Assembly: GCA_037176725.1 (NCBI GenBank)
Contig: JAZBRS010000029.1
Span: 122,235,001 to 122,299,000, forward strand
DNA: 64,000 nt
Reading direction: 5' to 3'
Source: Posidonia oceanica
Taxonomy: Eukaryota > Streptophyta > Magnoliopsida > Alismatales > Posidoniaceae
Positions 23,611 through 34,744 of this stretch are shown in pieces; position 1 is the stretch's first letter, and each line of letters opens with the position of its first letter. The translations under genes and the position numbers were made by a program. Under the pieces are notes generated by a model that saw only the letters and a list, made by a program, of their open reading frames with translations, was not told the origin of the DNA and made no database searches.

Positions 23611-24408
23611 GCTTGCAGATGGCTAACAGCCGTTTTAAAGCGCAGATTTCGTTTCGTTCGCCGTTTCTTGCGTTTTATCGCTTCTTCGGCTTGCTGCAAC
23701 CCTAATGCATGTTGCCCACCCCTTTGTTTCGATTTCGCACCCCGCTTTGCCTCTTTTTCCGCACTTTGCCCCATTTTCTGCATTTTTGAATTGTTCTCCC
23801 GCTCTTCTGCATGGTTTTCCCGCACCCCTTTGCATCGCTTTCCGCTTTCGACATCGTTTTCCGTGCCTTGCTTTATTTTCTGTATTTTGCACTGTTTTCC
23901 GTGCCTGTTTTGCTTTATCGCATGCCTGTCGCTTGCATTGCTTGGTTTTCCCGTAGTTTTGCTTTCTCACTTGCATCTGCATATCGGGCCATGATGCTTA
24001 CTACTTAGGAGTTCTCACGAACCAGAGTCCGCCTAGTTCGGAACACCAGCAGCATGGCTGAGCACTTAGATAGCACGTTTATTTCCCTTGCATAATAGGT
24101 AAGCATTTAAGGCATTTAGGCATTAGGCTAGCAATTCCCTGCATAAGCGTGAGATTGCCTAAGAAAGACCGACTCTCGGACGTATCGGGGTGCCTAAGAC
24201 CTTCCCCGTGCGTAACAGGAGTCCTTGCCCTTTCTCTTAGCTCGCATCGACCTTTCCCTTATCCTAGGCCTGAGTCATAGCATAGCATAATAGCATAGCA
24301 TAGCTTAGCTTATCCTTGCATCTCTTTGCCCCTCCTTGCATCCAGTTCAGCATGTCTTTTCATGCTTTACCCCTTGGTTTTCCTTATCTTCCAATTCAAT
24401 AGACTCGG

Positions 24409-24419
24409 TGGCGACTCCG
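24409..24419 (+). other. Primer-site-like TGGCGACTCCG inside S3
   Basis: Exact 11-base match to the start of element A's primer-binding site, 160 bp before the LTR end. The best of the six internal copies. Confidence 0.65.
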
Positions 24420-24778
24420 AATTGTCTTATCATTTCTTTTCTTTTCTTTTGCTAGTGTTTCCGAGTCGAGTTCTTTCTTCGGATCCAGCTGCATATAGTG
24501 AGCCTATTTTGATCGGTGCACACAAGCTTTGGTAATGTGCATGGACGATCAGAATTCAGGATTACTACAGTATGTAGGAGGCCCTGTTCTGCACACCCCT
24601 AGGGACTTTTTGTACTTAGATCCCTTCCTTTCCTTGTTCCTGGGTCTTCTGATCTTGAGGCCTATGCAACTCCCGATCGGACCACCGGATCTTCGCGACA
24701 AAGTTACCCGGACCATCCTGGTGGAGCGGACTTCCATGCTGACCAAGTTTACCTCTGATCAGGCCTCAGATCTCCAAG

Positions 24779-24784
24779 GTAAGT
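24779..24784 (+). other. Splice-donor-like GTAAGT in element B LTR
   Basis: CCAAG/GTAAGT, matching the donor consensus, in the block conserved with S1 (10801) and A (41864). Confidence 0.4.
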
Positions 24785-25930
24785 CCTTCTAAATCACTGC
24801 ACAGCACTCTGTTACATATCACTTGCATTGCATGCATTGTTTTCGCACCGCGTTTTCCGTGCATGTAGATTAGGGCTTCCCCTCTTGCCTATCCACTCTA
24901 CTTCCTCTTTTCGTGTTTTCTTAGTGTCTTTGGGTTGAGTTTTCCATGGATTCACTACTGATCGCGGCCTTCTTCCCCCTTTTCCATGATCCGATTGCAC
25001 CGCGAGCTTTAGGCAGCGTGCGAGACACATCGTGGGACGGTTTAGTGGGAAACAGTCACAGGATAGTGGTGATCCCTCTACTTGCTTTTTGTCCCATTTG
25101 CAGGTTTTCACACCTACATCGTGTGGTCCTTAACCGGTGTTTGTTTTCACACTTACACCGCTTGCCTCTCTTTAGTTGTTTTATTTTTCCCCTTTGCATG
25201 TTTTCGCATCTGCATTGCGTGGCTTTTATGACGTTTTGTTTTCGCACTTGCATCGCTTGTTTTCCTTCGCTCTTGCACCATTTTGCATGCTAGCATCTGT
25301 TTTCGCCTGTTTTAGCACCGTTTTACTTGCCCGCTTTCCTTTTTGCTTGCTCTTGCACCGTTGCGTGCCTGCTTTCGTTTCTCGCACCGTTTTGCGTGTT
25401 GGTTCCCGTTTTTCTTTGCATGTCGCTTGCATGTGTATGGTTTTACCGCTGTTTTGTTTTATCACTTGCATTTGCATTAGGGCGGTGATGCTTACTACCT
25501 GGAGTTCTCACGGACCAGGGTTCGCCCGGTTCGGAACACAGACAGCGTTGCTGAGTACTTAGATTGCACGTTTAATTCCTTGCACGCATTTCATCACTTA
25601 GAGCACACCTTTGAGCACCTAATTAGGCATTCATGGCACTTAGGCATTCAAAGCATGCATTTTCCTGCGTATGCGAGTGTAAGCCTAGAAAGATCGATTC
25701 TCGGGCATGTCGGCGGTGCCTAACACCTTCCCCACACATAACAGGAGTCCTTGTCCTTTCTCATGGCTCGTAATGACCATTTTGCCCTTGTCCTAGGCAC
25801 GAGTCACATCATTGCATCTCATTGCATCTCATTTCTTCTGCTTTGCATTGCATTGCATCTTTTGCTTGGTTTTGCATGTTTATTCACGCATTTCCCCAGT
25901 TTTCCTTGTCTCCCGACTTAATGGACACGG

Positions 25931-25939
25931 TGGCGACTC
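25931..25939 (+). other. Primer-site-like TGGCGACTC inside element B LTR
   Basis: Nine-base match to the primer-site start, 173 bp before the LTR end. Confidence 0.55.
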
Positions 25940-26104
25940 TGATGTGTCTTATCTTCCCCTTTTCTTTCCTTTTTCCCTTTTTTTAAGTGCTTTCGAGTTA
26001 AGCCTTCCTTCTCGAAGACACCCACTAATAGTGAACCTGATTCCGATCAGTGCACGCGAGCTTTGGCAGCGTACATGGACGATCTGAACACTGGGATTAC
26101 TACA

Positions 26105-27267
26105 GCATGTATATGGCAGATCGCCATTAACGCGATGTTGAAATCACATAAATTTCTTATCGCCCTTATATGTGATATTACATCATGTATTTGTAACGAC
26201 TTGCCCAGTCGCTACTTCTCAACCTAGCTACATTTTTCATTTTTATATTTTTATTAACATTTATAAACTACATAACTAAATTATCACCATTACAATAAAG
26301 CAGAAATAAATAAAACTAACTCACTTACTCAGAAACCCTGATGTGTGGTAACGTGACTCCTCCTATGTGCACTAGCAAGAAAGTTGCTCCTATCCTACAC
26401 CTAAGGAAATACCAAAGCAAAGCACATGTGAGTGACTACTCAATACGATCACCCAACATACACCCCACCTAACACACAAACAACAACTCAGCAAACACTA
26501 CCATGGAAATAGGAGTAGCCACGTCATAGCAAACAAACACAGGCATCACACCTAGATGCTACAACACCACAACAAGGCAACACAATATTACCCAGTAAGA
26601 AGCAAAACTTATAAAACATGCTTTTGAAATCACTTTTCTCTTTTTCCTTTCAAAATCATATGCATGCTCTTTCAAAAACCTTTATGCACACTTAAGATGG
26701 TCACTCTAGCCAAATAAAGCCCAAAACCACACACCCAAACTCACAGCCTGGTCCCGTGCACTCACTAGGTGAATTAGATAGCCAATAGTGTCTGAATGCT
26801 CTCAATTGCATCCAGAACAAGCAACACAGCAAGCACCAAAGTCAAACACAGGGTCACACTGGCAAAACAGCAACACCACATAGGCACGTAGCAACCAAAA
26901 CTAACACTGAGGCACTGCTCAGAAAAACACACAGTTGGTCCTGGAACAAAAGCCAACCACGAGCCATCACTCGGCAAACACGGTCTACTCTAGACCAGAG
27001 CTTGATTTCTTGAACCAGGACACACAGGCATAACCACAAACAAGCACTGGCCACAAGCAGCGGCCGAAGCACACTGCACTGCCACGGACAAGACGCATCT
27101 ATCCGTCACGAAGTCCAACTTCCTCAGCAGGACCCCTCGACATGTTGTGTTGCCTGGTGCCAAGCAACCAACATTGGCCACAAGTAGTCCACCAAGGAGC
27201 TACCATGGTGTCTACACTACCACGGACAACCACCATGTGGAGGAGTCTGCCTGTTCCGACGTCCTCC
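26105..27267. other. Fragment of an unrelated repeat, possibly chromovirus-type LTR
   Basis: No coding region. From 26192 it reads TGTAACGACTTGCCCAG, like LTR starts of Del/Tekay-type elements I recall, followed by sequence with GTGAGTGACTACTCAAT (26427-26443), also of that type. It is bounded by the end of element B and the end of element C, so it looks like older target DNA. The first 87 bases (26105-26191) are unassigned. Confidence 0.35.
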
Positions 27268-27392
27268 TGTAGTAATCCTGAAATTCGGATCATCCATGCA
27301 CGATGCCAAAGCTCGCGTGTGAATCTGAGGAGGAAACTCGACTCAAAAGACATTGAAAGCAGGGATGAAATCAAAGGGAAAAGAAAAGAAAT

Positions 27393-27402
27393 GGAGTCGC
27401 CA
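27393..27402 (-). other. Primer-site-like TGGCGACTCC inside element C LTR
   Basis: Ten-base match on the minus strand, 134 bp before the LTR end. Confidence 0.6.
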
Positions 27403-28282
27403 CCTAATTTTATTAAAACCGGAAAAAGACTAGGAAAAACGGGTAAAGAAGATACAAGGAAAGCAAAAATGCAATTAGAAAGCATGCAAAAGCAATGCAG
27501 ATGCGCGACGCAAGGTCGATGCAGCCCAGAGAAGGGTAAGGACTCCTGTTACATGCGGGGAAGGTGTTAGGCACCCCCGACATGCCCGAGGAATCGGTCT
27601 TTCTAGGCATTCTCGCTCGCAAATGCAGGAATGTCGACAATTGCTTGCTTTTTACTGTACACCCTAGGGCGATAGATGCAATGCATGCCTAATGCTTTAA
27701 ATGCCTAAGTACGTGAAAGCTATGCAGGGGGAAATAAACGTGCAACCTATAGGCTCAACAACGCTGCTAGGATTCTGAATGAGTAAGCCCTGGTTCGTAA
27801 GAACACCTAGGCAGTAAGCATCACTGCCCTAATGTAATGCAGGTGATAAAGCAAAACTGCGATGAAAACCATGCAATGCAAGCAACATGCAAGGGATAAA
27901 GCAAAAGCGGGTGCGGGAAACGGTGCAAAGGCAAGCGATATGCAAAAGAAAACAAATGCAGCACGCAAAACGATGCAAATGCTAGCAGTATGCAAATAAA
28001 ACAAAGCGGACACGCAAAACGATGCAAATGCAGGCGATATGCAAATAAAACAAATGCTGGCACGTAATACGATGCAAATGCAGGCAATATGCAAATAAAA
28101 CAAATGCTGGCACGTAAAACGATGCAAGCGAGCGACACGCAAAAGCGGCGAGGAAATCGAGGCAAGCAATGCAAAAGCGTGAAAAATGGTGCAATGTAAT
28201 ATGTGAAAATGGTGCGGAAAATGATGTAGATGCTAGATGCAAGAGAAGGCACGAAAAACGAGGCAAGCAAAGGGGGACAATG

Positions 28283-28380
28283 GTCGCTGACTGACCTGTA
28301 GAGCCAGTCGCCAGCCATCTAAGCAGCTAGGCTGGTCGCCAGTAGCACAGGCGGCAGCTCAGGTCGCCCTCAGAGGCGGT
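28283..28380 (-). repeat. GTCGCC motif cluster in element C LTR
   Basis: GTCGC(C) at 28283, 28308, 28335 and 28363 (steps 25-28 bp) with GGCGG copies between. A separate clear hairpin at 30412-30434 pairs GTCGCC with GGCGAC across nine bases. Spacing resembles the S3 clusters but is less regular. Confidence 0.45.
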
Positions 28381-30635
28381 AGCCAGGCCATGCAGATCCC
28401 AGACAGTGGCTTCGTTGTCCCGGCGAGGCTAGCAAACGCGACTAAAACCAAGAAATGAATGCATGACAGTGCAGAGGACATGCTAAGGAAGAGAACCATA
28501 CAATTAGAAAACAAAACGGCCGTGATGCAAGGCGGCAAAACGGCTGCTGAGGTGGGGGCTGCCTAAAATAGGGCTGAGCCGCCTGTCACAGAGGCAGCTG
28601 TGCTAGTCGCCTCCATGATTGACGGCAGCCATGTTTCAGACCACCCAAAACAGCAAACTTAATAGAGGAATTGAGGCATGCAAATGATCTTGAAACATGC
28701 AAATAGTTACATGAAATTAAAGATGGCATACTAGGGAATACATGCATGCTAAAAGATACGAAAATGGATGCATGGGTCGCCAGTTACAGCGGCCCAAAGT
28801 CGGCTGGAAAAACTACCGGAGTTTGCAGGTGAGTCGCAGCCATCGGTGGTGGCTCAAGTTGCAAACCTGTGTTCCAGACAGCCAACTTCTGGGCTAGATC
28901 TGGAACCCATGCGATGCAAGAAATCAAAACCGATGATGCGAACCTGCAAAGGAAACATCCACGAATGCAAGGAAGTAAAAAATGAGCGATAATAGGGTCT
29001 AGGCAATGAGGAACGCCGGCGCAAAGTCAGGCCATCGGCTTGGTGAGTTGCAGGTAGCTGCCCCTTGAGGAGGCGACCGAACCTGCAAGCCATCAGTCTG
29101 AACAGTCGACTTTGGAGCCGTGCCTTGATCCCGACACACAAGCAAGCACAAATACAAGCACATAATCATGTAGGGCAATCATCCAGGAGTACATAGCAAC
29201 AAACAGGAGATGAAACGGTGGTCGAAGCCACCGGGGAGGTCGGCCCAAAGTTGGGCTGGCAGCAGTTGCATTCTGCAACTAGGCGCTGCAGTGTGCGGTG
29301 CCTCGATCAGAAGCTCTTCGAGCTTCACCGGCGATCTGTTGCCTCCCCGTGGCACGAAACGAGCCGTCAATGGCCGAAGAACGTCCGCAACGTTCTTCCA
29401 GTCCTTGCCATACCTTCAGTTTGGCGAATGGTGGATCGGATCGATCCAACCACCTATGCCCAACTTGTGCCGCCGTAGCCACCAGATGCTGGCCACTCAC
29501 GTGGCCAGTGGCCCGAAGATGGGGCTGGGAAGCATGCCGGAGTTGGGGCGGAGGAGAGGGATAACATCCCGAACGTAGAGAGGGGCCTATGCCCCATTTC
29601 CAACCTCGCACGAGGTTCGCCGGAGATGCAAAGCCACCACGGTCGCTAGGGCGACCGAGGGCATGAAAGAGGTCGCTGCCACCATGGCTGCGAGGGGAGG
29701 AGGTCTGGGAACGTTCCCGGACCCTCAGGAGGATTTTAGGATAGAGTTTGGTACCTTTGCGAGCTCGCCGGAGTTGCAGGTGCGGAAGTAGTAGACGTTG
29801 CACCGCTGCGACTTTGAAGGCTGATAGCGGGCAGAGGGAGGCACGAGGAAGCTGACGGAGAGTTGGGTTCTACACTCTAGTTATCCGGGAACACACAGGA
29901 GCTCTCAGATCTCGCTTGCAGTCTTTGGTTTGCAAATGCGGGGGGGTCAAACATGGCTGTCCGCACTGGTTTTGTTCGGAAGGAAAGAGAATGGCGGAGG
30001 CGATGGGTGGCAGAGGTGTGGCAGAAGGTGCTGTGAGGGGCTGTGAGGGGCATGGGAGCCAAGGGCGCTCAGAGGTGGTGGTAGGGAGGATGATGGAGTC
30101 GTTGATGGCAGGCAGTGGCAGGAGGAATCGGCTGTGTGGCAGTGAGGAGCTGGGTCTGCGGGAAGCATGCCGGCGAGCGACGGTGACCACTGGCAGGGAG
30201 TTACTTGCTTTCGCGCGTAGTGCTTGGTCGTAGCGGTGAGTAACTCTGGAGGGGACGGGCATGGAAGGCCACGACGACCGACGGTGGCTGCGCGAGCAAG
30301 CTTGCTTGGTCTGCAAATTTACAGTCAAGTCACCCCTGCACTTGGCGCCTGAGCAAGTCGCCGCATAGATGGTGATAGGGTTAGTCGCTCCTAGCCTTGG
30401 TGACATGACTCAGTCGCCTCTGCATGTGGCGACCAGATGTGCAAATCAGAGACCAGGCTAAAAATGGGCTTGGGCTTAGGTTAAAAGGCTTAGGTGAAGG
30501 AATGGAATTGGGTTTGAAAAGATAGGTGGTTTAGGTTTGGGTTAGGTTTTGGGGGATGGATTCCGCAACGCCCTCCTCCGAGCCAACTTCCAGCAAACTT
30601 CTACCTACAATGCCTGTCAAAACGGGGTGTCTACA

Positions 30636-30650
30636 GATGCCCCTCCCTAA
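30636..30650 (-). promoter_or_regulatory. Polypurine tract of element C
   Basis: Minus-strand TTAGGGAGGGGCATC directly before the LTR start TGTAGACACC. Upstream, CCCTGAGC and GCTTAGGG form an imperfect inverted repeat as in A. Confidence 0.85.
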
Positions 30651-33563
30651 GCAAGGTCAAGCGAAGCGAGACCGTGGCTCAGGGTAGACAAGACACCCCG
30701 CCTGACAACGGCAGGAGCACAGAGGCTATAGGCGTGAGTCACTTACTCGGCGGATGCACCGAAAATCATGACTTGTTGCTGCGATGCAAGATGCAGATGT
30801 GGTTGCGAATGCTGATGCAATGCATGCTAATGCGATTATCTACCACACAATGCCATGTTGAAGGGATGCAATGCTAATGCGAAAGGATGCTAAGAAGGCT
30901 GCAATGCAATGCGGAAATTTGGCGGTTGAACCAAACTCGCGCAAGAGGGGCGCCAGACAAGACTAACGGGCTTGACGTCCGGGCAGTTGGGGCTGGCAGC
31001 CCGAAGAGGGGCAAGCGGGTCTGCAGAAGCCGCGCGAAGGGGCATAAACTCGAAACACGTGCGAGAAGAGGGGCATCCCCTCCTGCCAAACCGAAAAGTA
31101 AACAAAAACAAGGGGAAAACAAAAGCAAAGCTGATCCTCACGCGAGGAACAGCAAAAGACTCCGTGCACACGGAGTCGAACAAAAGCTTGTCCTCGCCCG
31201 AGGAAGCAAGTGGGCCCATCCTCGCATGAGGAAGCAGGTGGAGAACTTCATCTGCACAGAGCGAAGCCACCAGAGGGGTGCTTGTCCTCGCCCGAGGAGG
31301 CAAGCAGGCTTGCCCTCGCCCGAGGAAGCAAGCAAGCGTCACTCCATCCATACAGAGCGGAGTCACGCGGAAGGAAAGAAGAAAGAGGCTTGTCCTCACC
31401 CGAGGAAGCAAGCAGGCAGGACTCCGTCTGTGCAGAGCAGAGTCACGTGAAAAGAAAGAAGGCTTGTCCTCGCCCGAGGAAGCAAGCAGGAGGGGAAGAA
31501 GAAAGAGGTTTGTCCTCGCTCGAGGAAGTAAGCAGGCCTGTCCTCGCATGAGGAAGCAGGCTGGGGACTTCGTCCGCATGGAGCAAAGCCGCTAGAGGGG
31601 TGCTTGTCCTCGCCAGAGGAAGCAAGCGGGCTTGCCCTCGCCCGAGGAAGCAAGCAGGTGTGACTCCATCCATACAGAGTGGAGTCACATGGAAGGAAAG
31701 AAGAAAGAGGCTTGTCCTTGCCCGAGGAAGCAAGCAAGCAGGACTCTGTCCGCGTAGAGCGGAGTCGTGCGAAAAGAAAGAAGGCTTGTCCTCGCTCGAG
31801 GAAGCAAGCAGGCTTGCCCTCGCTCGAGGAAGCAAGTGGGCTTGCCCTCGCCCGAGGAAGCAAGCAGGCGTGACTCCATCCATACGGAGCGGAGTCACGT
31901 AGAAGGCAAGAAGAAAGAGGCTTGTCCTCGCCCGAGGAAGCAAGCAGGTGGGGCTCCGTCTGCGCGGAGTGGAGTTGTGCGAAAAGAAAGATGGCTTGTC
32001 CTTGCCTGAGGAAGCAAGCAGGAGGGGAAGAAGAAAGAGGCTTGTCCTCACCCGAGGAAGCAAGCAGGCCTGTCCTCGCACGAGGAAGCAGGTGGGGGAC
32101 TTCGTCTGCACGGAGCGAAGTCGCTAGAGGGGTGCTTGTCCTCGCCCGAGGAAGCAAGTGTGCCTGTCCTCGCATGGGGAAGTAGGCAGGGGACACCGTG
32201 CACCAAACGGGGTCACCCAAAAGAAAAAGGGGAAAAGGAGGCTTTTCCTCGCACGAGGAAGCAAGCACGGGTTCCGTGCAGACGGAACCGAGCAAAGGCT
32301 TGTCCTCGCATGAGGAAGCAAGCGGGGGACTCTGTGCGGACGGAGTCAAAGGGGCTTGTCCTTGCCCGAGGAAGCAAGTGGGCCTGACCTCACATGAGGA
32401 AACAGGCACAGGAATTCGTTCGCACCAAACGGAGTCACCCAGGGGGGGCTTGTCCTCGCACAAGGAAACAAGCTGGCTGATCCTCGCACGAGGAAACAGA
32501 CAGGAGATTCCGTTCACACCAAACGGGGTCTCCCAAAAGGGGGTTTGTCCTCGACCGAGGAAGCAAGCAGGCCTAAACTTGCACGAGGAAACAGGCAGAG
32601 GGACTTCGTTCGCACCAAACGAAGAAGCAAACGGGGCCTGACCTCACACGAGGAAATAGGCAGGGACTTTGTCCGCACGGAGCGAAGTCGCTAGGGGGTG
32701 CTTGTCCTCGCCCGAGGAAGCAAGCGGAGCTTGACCTCGCACAAGGAAATAGGCTGGGACTTCGTACACATGGAGCGAAGTCGCCAGGGCGCGTGCGTAG
32801 GCTTGTCCTCAGTCGAGGAACAAGTGGGCCTGATCCTCGCATGAGGAAACAGGCGAAAACTCCGTCCACACGGAGCCTGCGCTAGGGCTTGTCCTCGCAC
32901 GAGGAAACAAGCAGGCCTGACCTCGCACGAGGGAACAGGCAAAAGACTCTGTCCGCACAGAGTTGAGTAAAGGCTTGCCCTCACACGAGGGAACAAGCAG
33001 GCCTAGCCTCGCACGAGGCGGCAGGCAGAGGACTTCGTCTGCACGGAGCGAAGTCGCACAAAGAGAAAAGAAAAGGGAAAGGGGAGCGATACCGCAGGGC
33101 AGCAAAAAAGATGCCCCTGGTATCAGGAATGATACTAAGAGGTAGCCGAAGCGTCCCTGGCATCGAGAAAGCAAGGAAATGCAGACAAAACTAACATGTT
33201 TGCCAAACGGGTAGTTAGGGGTACCAGCTCGAAGGATGATCCGGGCGGGATGCGCTGCAGTCTTGCTTGCTTTGGTGGCGTGGGTCTGTAGAGATTCTGG
33301 CGCACTGCTTGGTTGCTGAGGAGGCTTTGCCTTTGGCTCCTTTGTGCTGAGAGTCCTGGCTGCTGCTTTCAGCTCTCTGAGGTGCTTTGATGTGTTTCCT
33401 ACAGCATCCTGGTAGGAACAGATATGCAAAATGCAGGGCATGCGACACAATCTGATGATAGGAAACATCTTTGCATTAATTGAACTTTGATTACATGCCT
33501 ATGCTAGGCCAAAAGTTACAGTATGACTCAAAAAGACTGAGAGCAGGCAGCTGCACAGATGCC
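30651..33563 (-). other. Element C 3' segment between the extra ORF and the polypurine tract
   Basis: No supported gene. Most of it is the hairpin array at 31140-33060. The 373-codon minus-strand frame at 31396-32517 and other long frames are made of repeat units with the same short peptide repeated and are not credible proteins. Confidence 0.7.
31140..33060 (-). repeat. Hairpin array in element C (two alternating hairpin types)
   Basis: Type 1: CTTG-TCCTCG-CC-CGAGGA-AG-CAAG, with variants CCTG...CAGG. Type 2: GACTCCGT...ACGGAGTC, for example 31158-31177 with a 4-nt loop, with variants GGTTCCGT...ACGGAACC (32270-32289) and GACTTCG...CGAAGTC. Arms change together. The two types alternate for almost 2 kb. 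Elements A and B have one copy each of similar hairpins at the same place (58543-58567 and 58628-58654 in A), so this array likely grew from those. Confidence 0.88.
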
Positions 33564-34744
33564 CTAGCTGATTCGGGCCTTCTTGGACTTCTTGGACTCA
33601 GGGAATTGTGGGGTGCCCGGTTGGATCTCGCTGATGGGTCAGAGTCCCTGCACCTTAGTGATATATTCAGGAGTGCATCTTGAGCCTCTGGTGGCTGCAA
33701 TGTCCGTTGACTTCACCCCATGTTACATTAGGTCAGCTAATTCTATTATGGCAGCAGCTGAGCTGAGAGGATAAGCCTGCAGGAGCCTCGGCGCTGTGCT
33801 ATCAACAAAGGCGCCTTGCACGAAGCCAAACTGCCGCATAACTCAGATGGGGTGGTATTCTAAGCCCCCGGTGAATCCTAGCAACACCATGAGTCGCATG
33901 TCGCGAGCGCCAAAGAAGACAGTGAATGGCTCGACTGTGGACGGAATGATTCGCCAAGTTACCGCATCATCCGTCAGCTCAGACAGCTTCTTGTATTCCT
34001 CTGGGACACTTTTGAGGGTCCTTGCATGGCCACTACTGTAGTATGCTTCGATGGCGTGCCTCTGAGGGTGCAAAATGTCCATCTTTGCACGAGTGCTCCG
34101 CAACTGTGGAAGTGGTGGCAGCGGTGTGCGACGTGGTCAAGCCCACGATAAGTTTCTGCTAGGACGACTGGTGCCAGGTCAATCTGCTGGGTCACCACTG
34201 GAAGTGCAATCTTGGCAATCTCGATTGCAATTGTCATCCGGCCATGTGTGAAAATCAGCTTGTTTAGAAAACGAGTGACAAATTCCCAGAGCCACAGCTC
34301 GTCTCCAAGTTCAGCACGCTTTTCCATAATCTCATCAAAGTATGCTAGGCAAAGCATGGGCATGGGCCCGTTGGTGTAGCTTAGTCTTTGCTGGCAGCCT
34401 TTCGTAGAGAGCCCAGATAGTTGGCTCAGGGTTGCAATGTACCTATCATGCCTTACGAAAATAGTTGGCCCCATGAGCCTTGAGAAGCCGCAGATCCGGT
34501 GCACTTCCTCCAGCGTGGGTGCCAACTCTGTCCTGCCAAAGCGAAAGACGTGGTGTACTGGTTTCCAGAACCTTGCAGCAGCGCACAGGACATGCTGGCT
34601 CACCTCGATGTTTGCAGCCTTCAGAAGCTTAGAGGGTATGCCCCAGGTGCGCAGCTTCTCGCGGTCATCCTCTGTGAGCTTGCCAACCCACTCTCACAGG
34701 GTTCCAAAGCAATGCATGGGGGTCACTAGAGTAGGGTAACCCAT
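33564..34744 (-). pseudogene. Element C extra 3' ORF, DUF7745-type protein, broken
   Basis: ATG at 34744-34742 aligns with the starts in A and B (MGYP). HVFRFGRTELAPTLEEV and APVVLAETYRGLDHV are clear. A stop near codon 17 (CGA-type to TGA), a deletion of about 20 bases near 34082 that shifts the frame just after the GALVQ region, and later stops including one where A has TGG disrupt it; the normal end is the TAG at 33566-33564, after a basic tail (SKKSKKAR). The two longest open pieces are 34603-33974 and 34103-33843. As in B, it stands between integrase and the hairpin array. Confidence 0.78.

Larger units (their letters stand above)
21281..24569 (+). mobile_element. S3: solo LTR nested in element B's 3' LTR
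   Basis: Starts TGTAGACACCCCATTCTGAC and ends CAGGATTACTACA. Length 3289 bp. Flanks TTGTA (left) and GTATG (right) share only GTA, so the target duplication is imperfect. It has the usual 3' block (24190) and primer-site-like copy (24409) but a different body: six hairpin clusters built on GCGTCCAACGTTGGACGC. No internal region. It and the C LTR form a short LTR class (about 3.3 kb) against 5.3-6.5 kb for A, B, S1 and S2. Confidence 0.85.
1..26104 (+). mobile_element. Element B: Tat-type Ty3/gypsy LTR retrotransposon, 3' part
   Basis: The left end lies outside the window. Visible order is pol remnant, post-pol spacer, DUF7745-type ORF, hairpin array, polypurine tract, 3' LTR. The domain order aRNH then integrase and the downstream extra ORF match element A closely, so B is a relative of A. 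It is old: pol carries eight premature stops, the integrase is split by solo LTR S1, and the 3' LTR is split by solo LTR S3. With these insertions removed, about 11.7 kb of B remains in the window. The right flank begins at 26105. No target duplication can be tested because the left end is missing. Confidence 0.85.
17387..26104 (+). mobile_element. Element B 3' LTR, split by solo LTR S3
   Basis: Starts TGTAGACACCCCATTTTG after the polypurine tract and ends GGGATTACTACA. Without S3 it is about 5.4 kb. Zones: A-rich 17700-18360, pyrimidine-rich 18400-18640, GC-rich core 18640-20080, T-rich array 20240-21210, then S3, then the conserved 3' part with donor-like site, weak 30-bp array near 25230-25420 and the end block. 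Sequence on the two sides of S3 joins within the CTCCC..GGAG region that is continuous in other LTRs. Confidence 0.88.
27268..30635 (-). mobile_element. Element C 3' LTR
   Basis: Minus strand starts TGTAGACACCCCGTTTTGACAGG after the polypurine tract and ends GGATTACTACA. Contains the conserved 3' block (27560-27600), a decayed 30-bp array (27900-28150), clusters of GTCGCC/GGCGAC motifs (28283-28380, 28545-28625, 30360-30440) and a GC-rich zone (29000-30250). Flank on its far side is CCTCC at 27263-27267; the other side is out of the window. Reading frames in it are not conserved elsewhere. Confidence 0.87.

Noticed and set aside
26105..27267. Host gene between elements B and C
   Set aside because: Only short random frames; composition and motifs look like another LTR.
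31396..32517. 373-codon frame in element C's hairpin array, with other frames on both strands
   Set aside because: Made of repeat units; both strands and several frames are open. No counterpart in A or B at the same place.
31140..33060. CRISPR-like look of the array (short palindromic repeats with spacers)
   Set aside because: Plant retrotransposon context; repeats and spacers both vary and no cas genes exist. Better explained as minisatellite hairpins.
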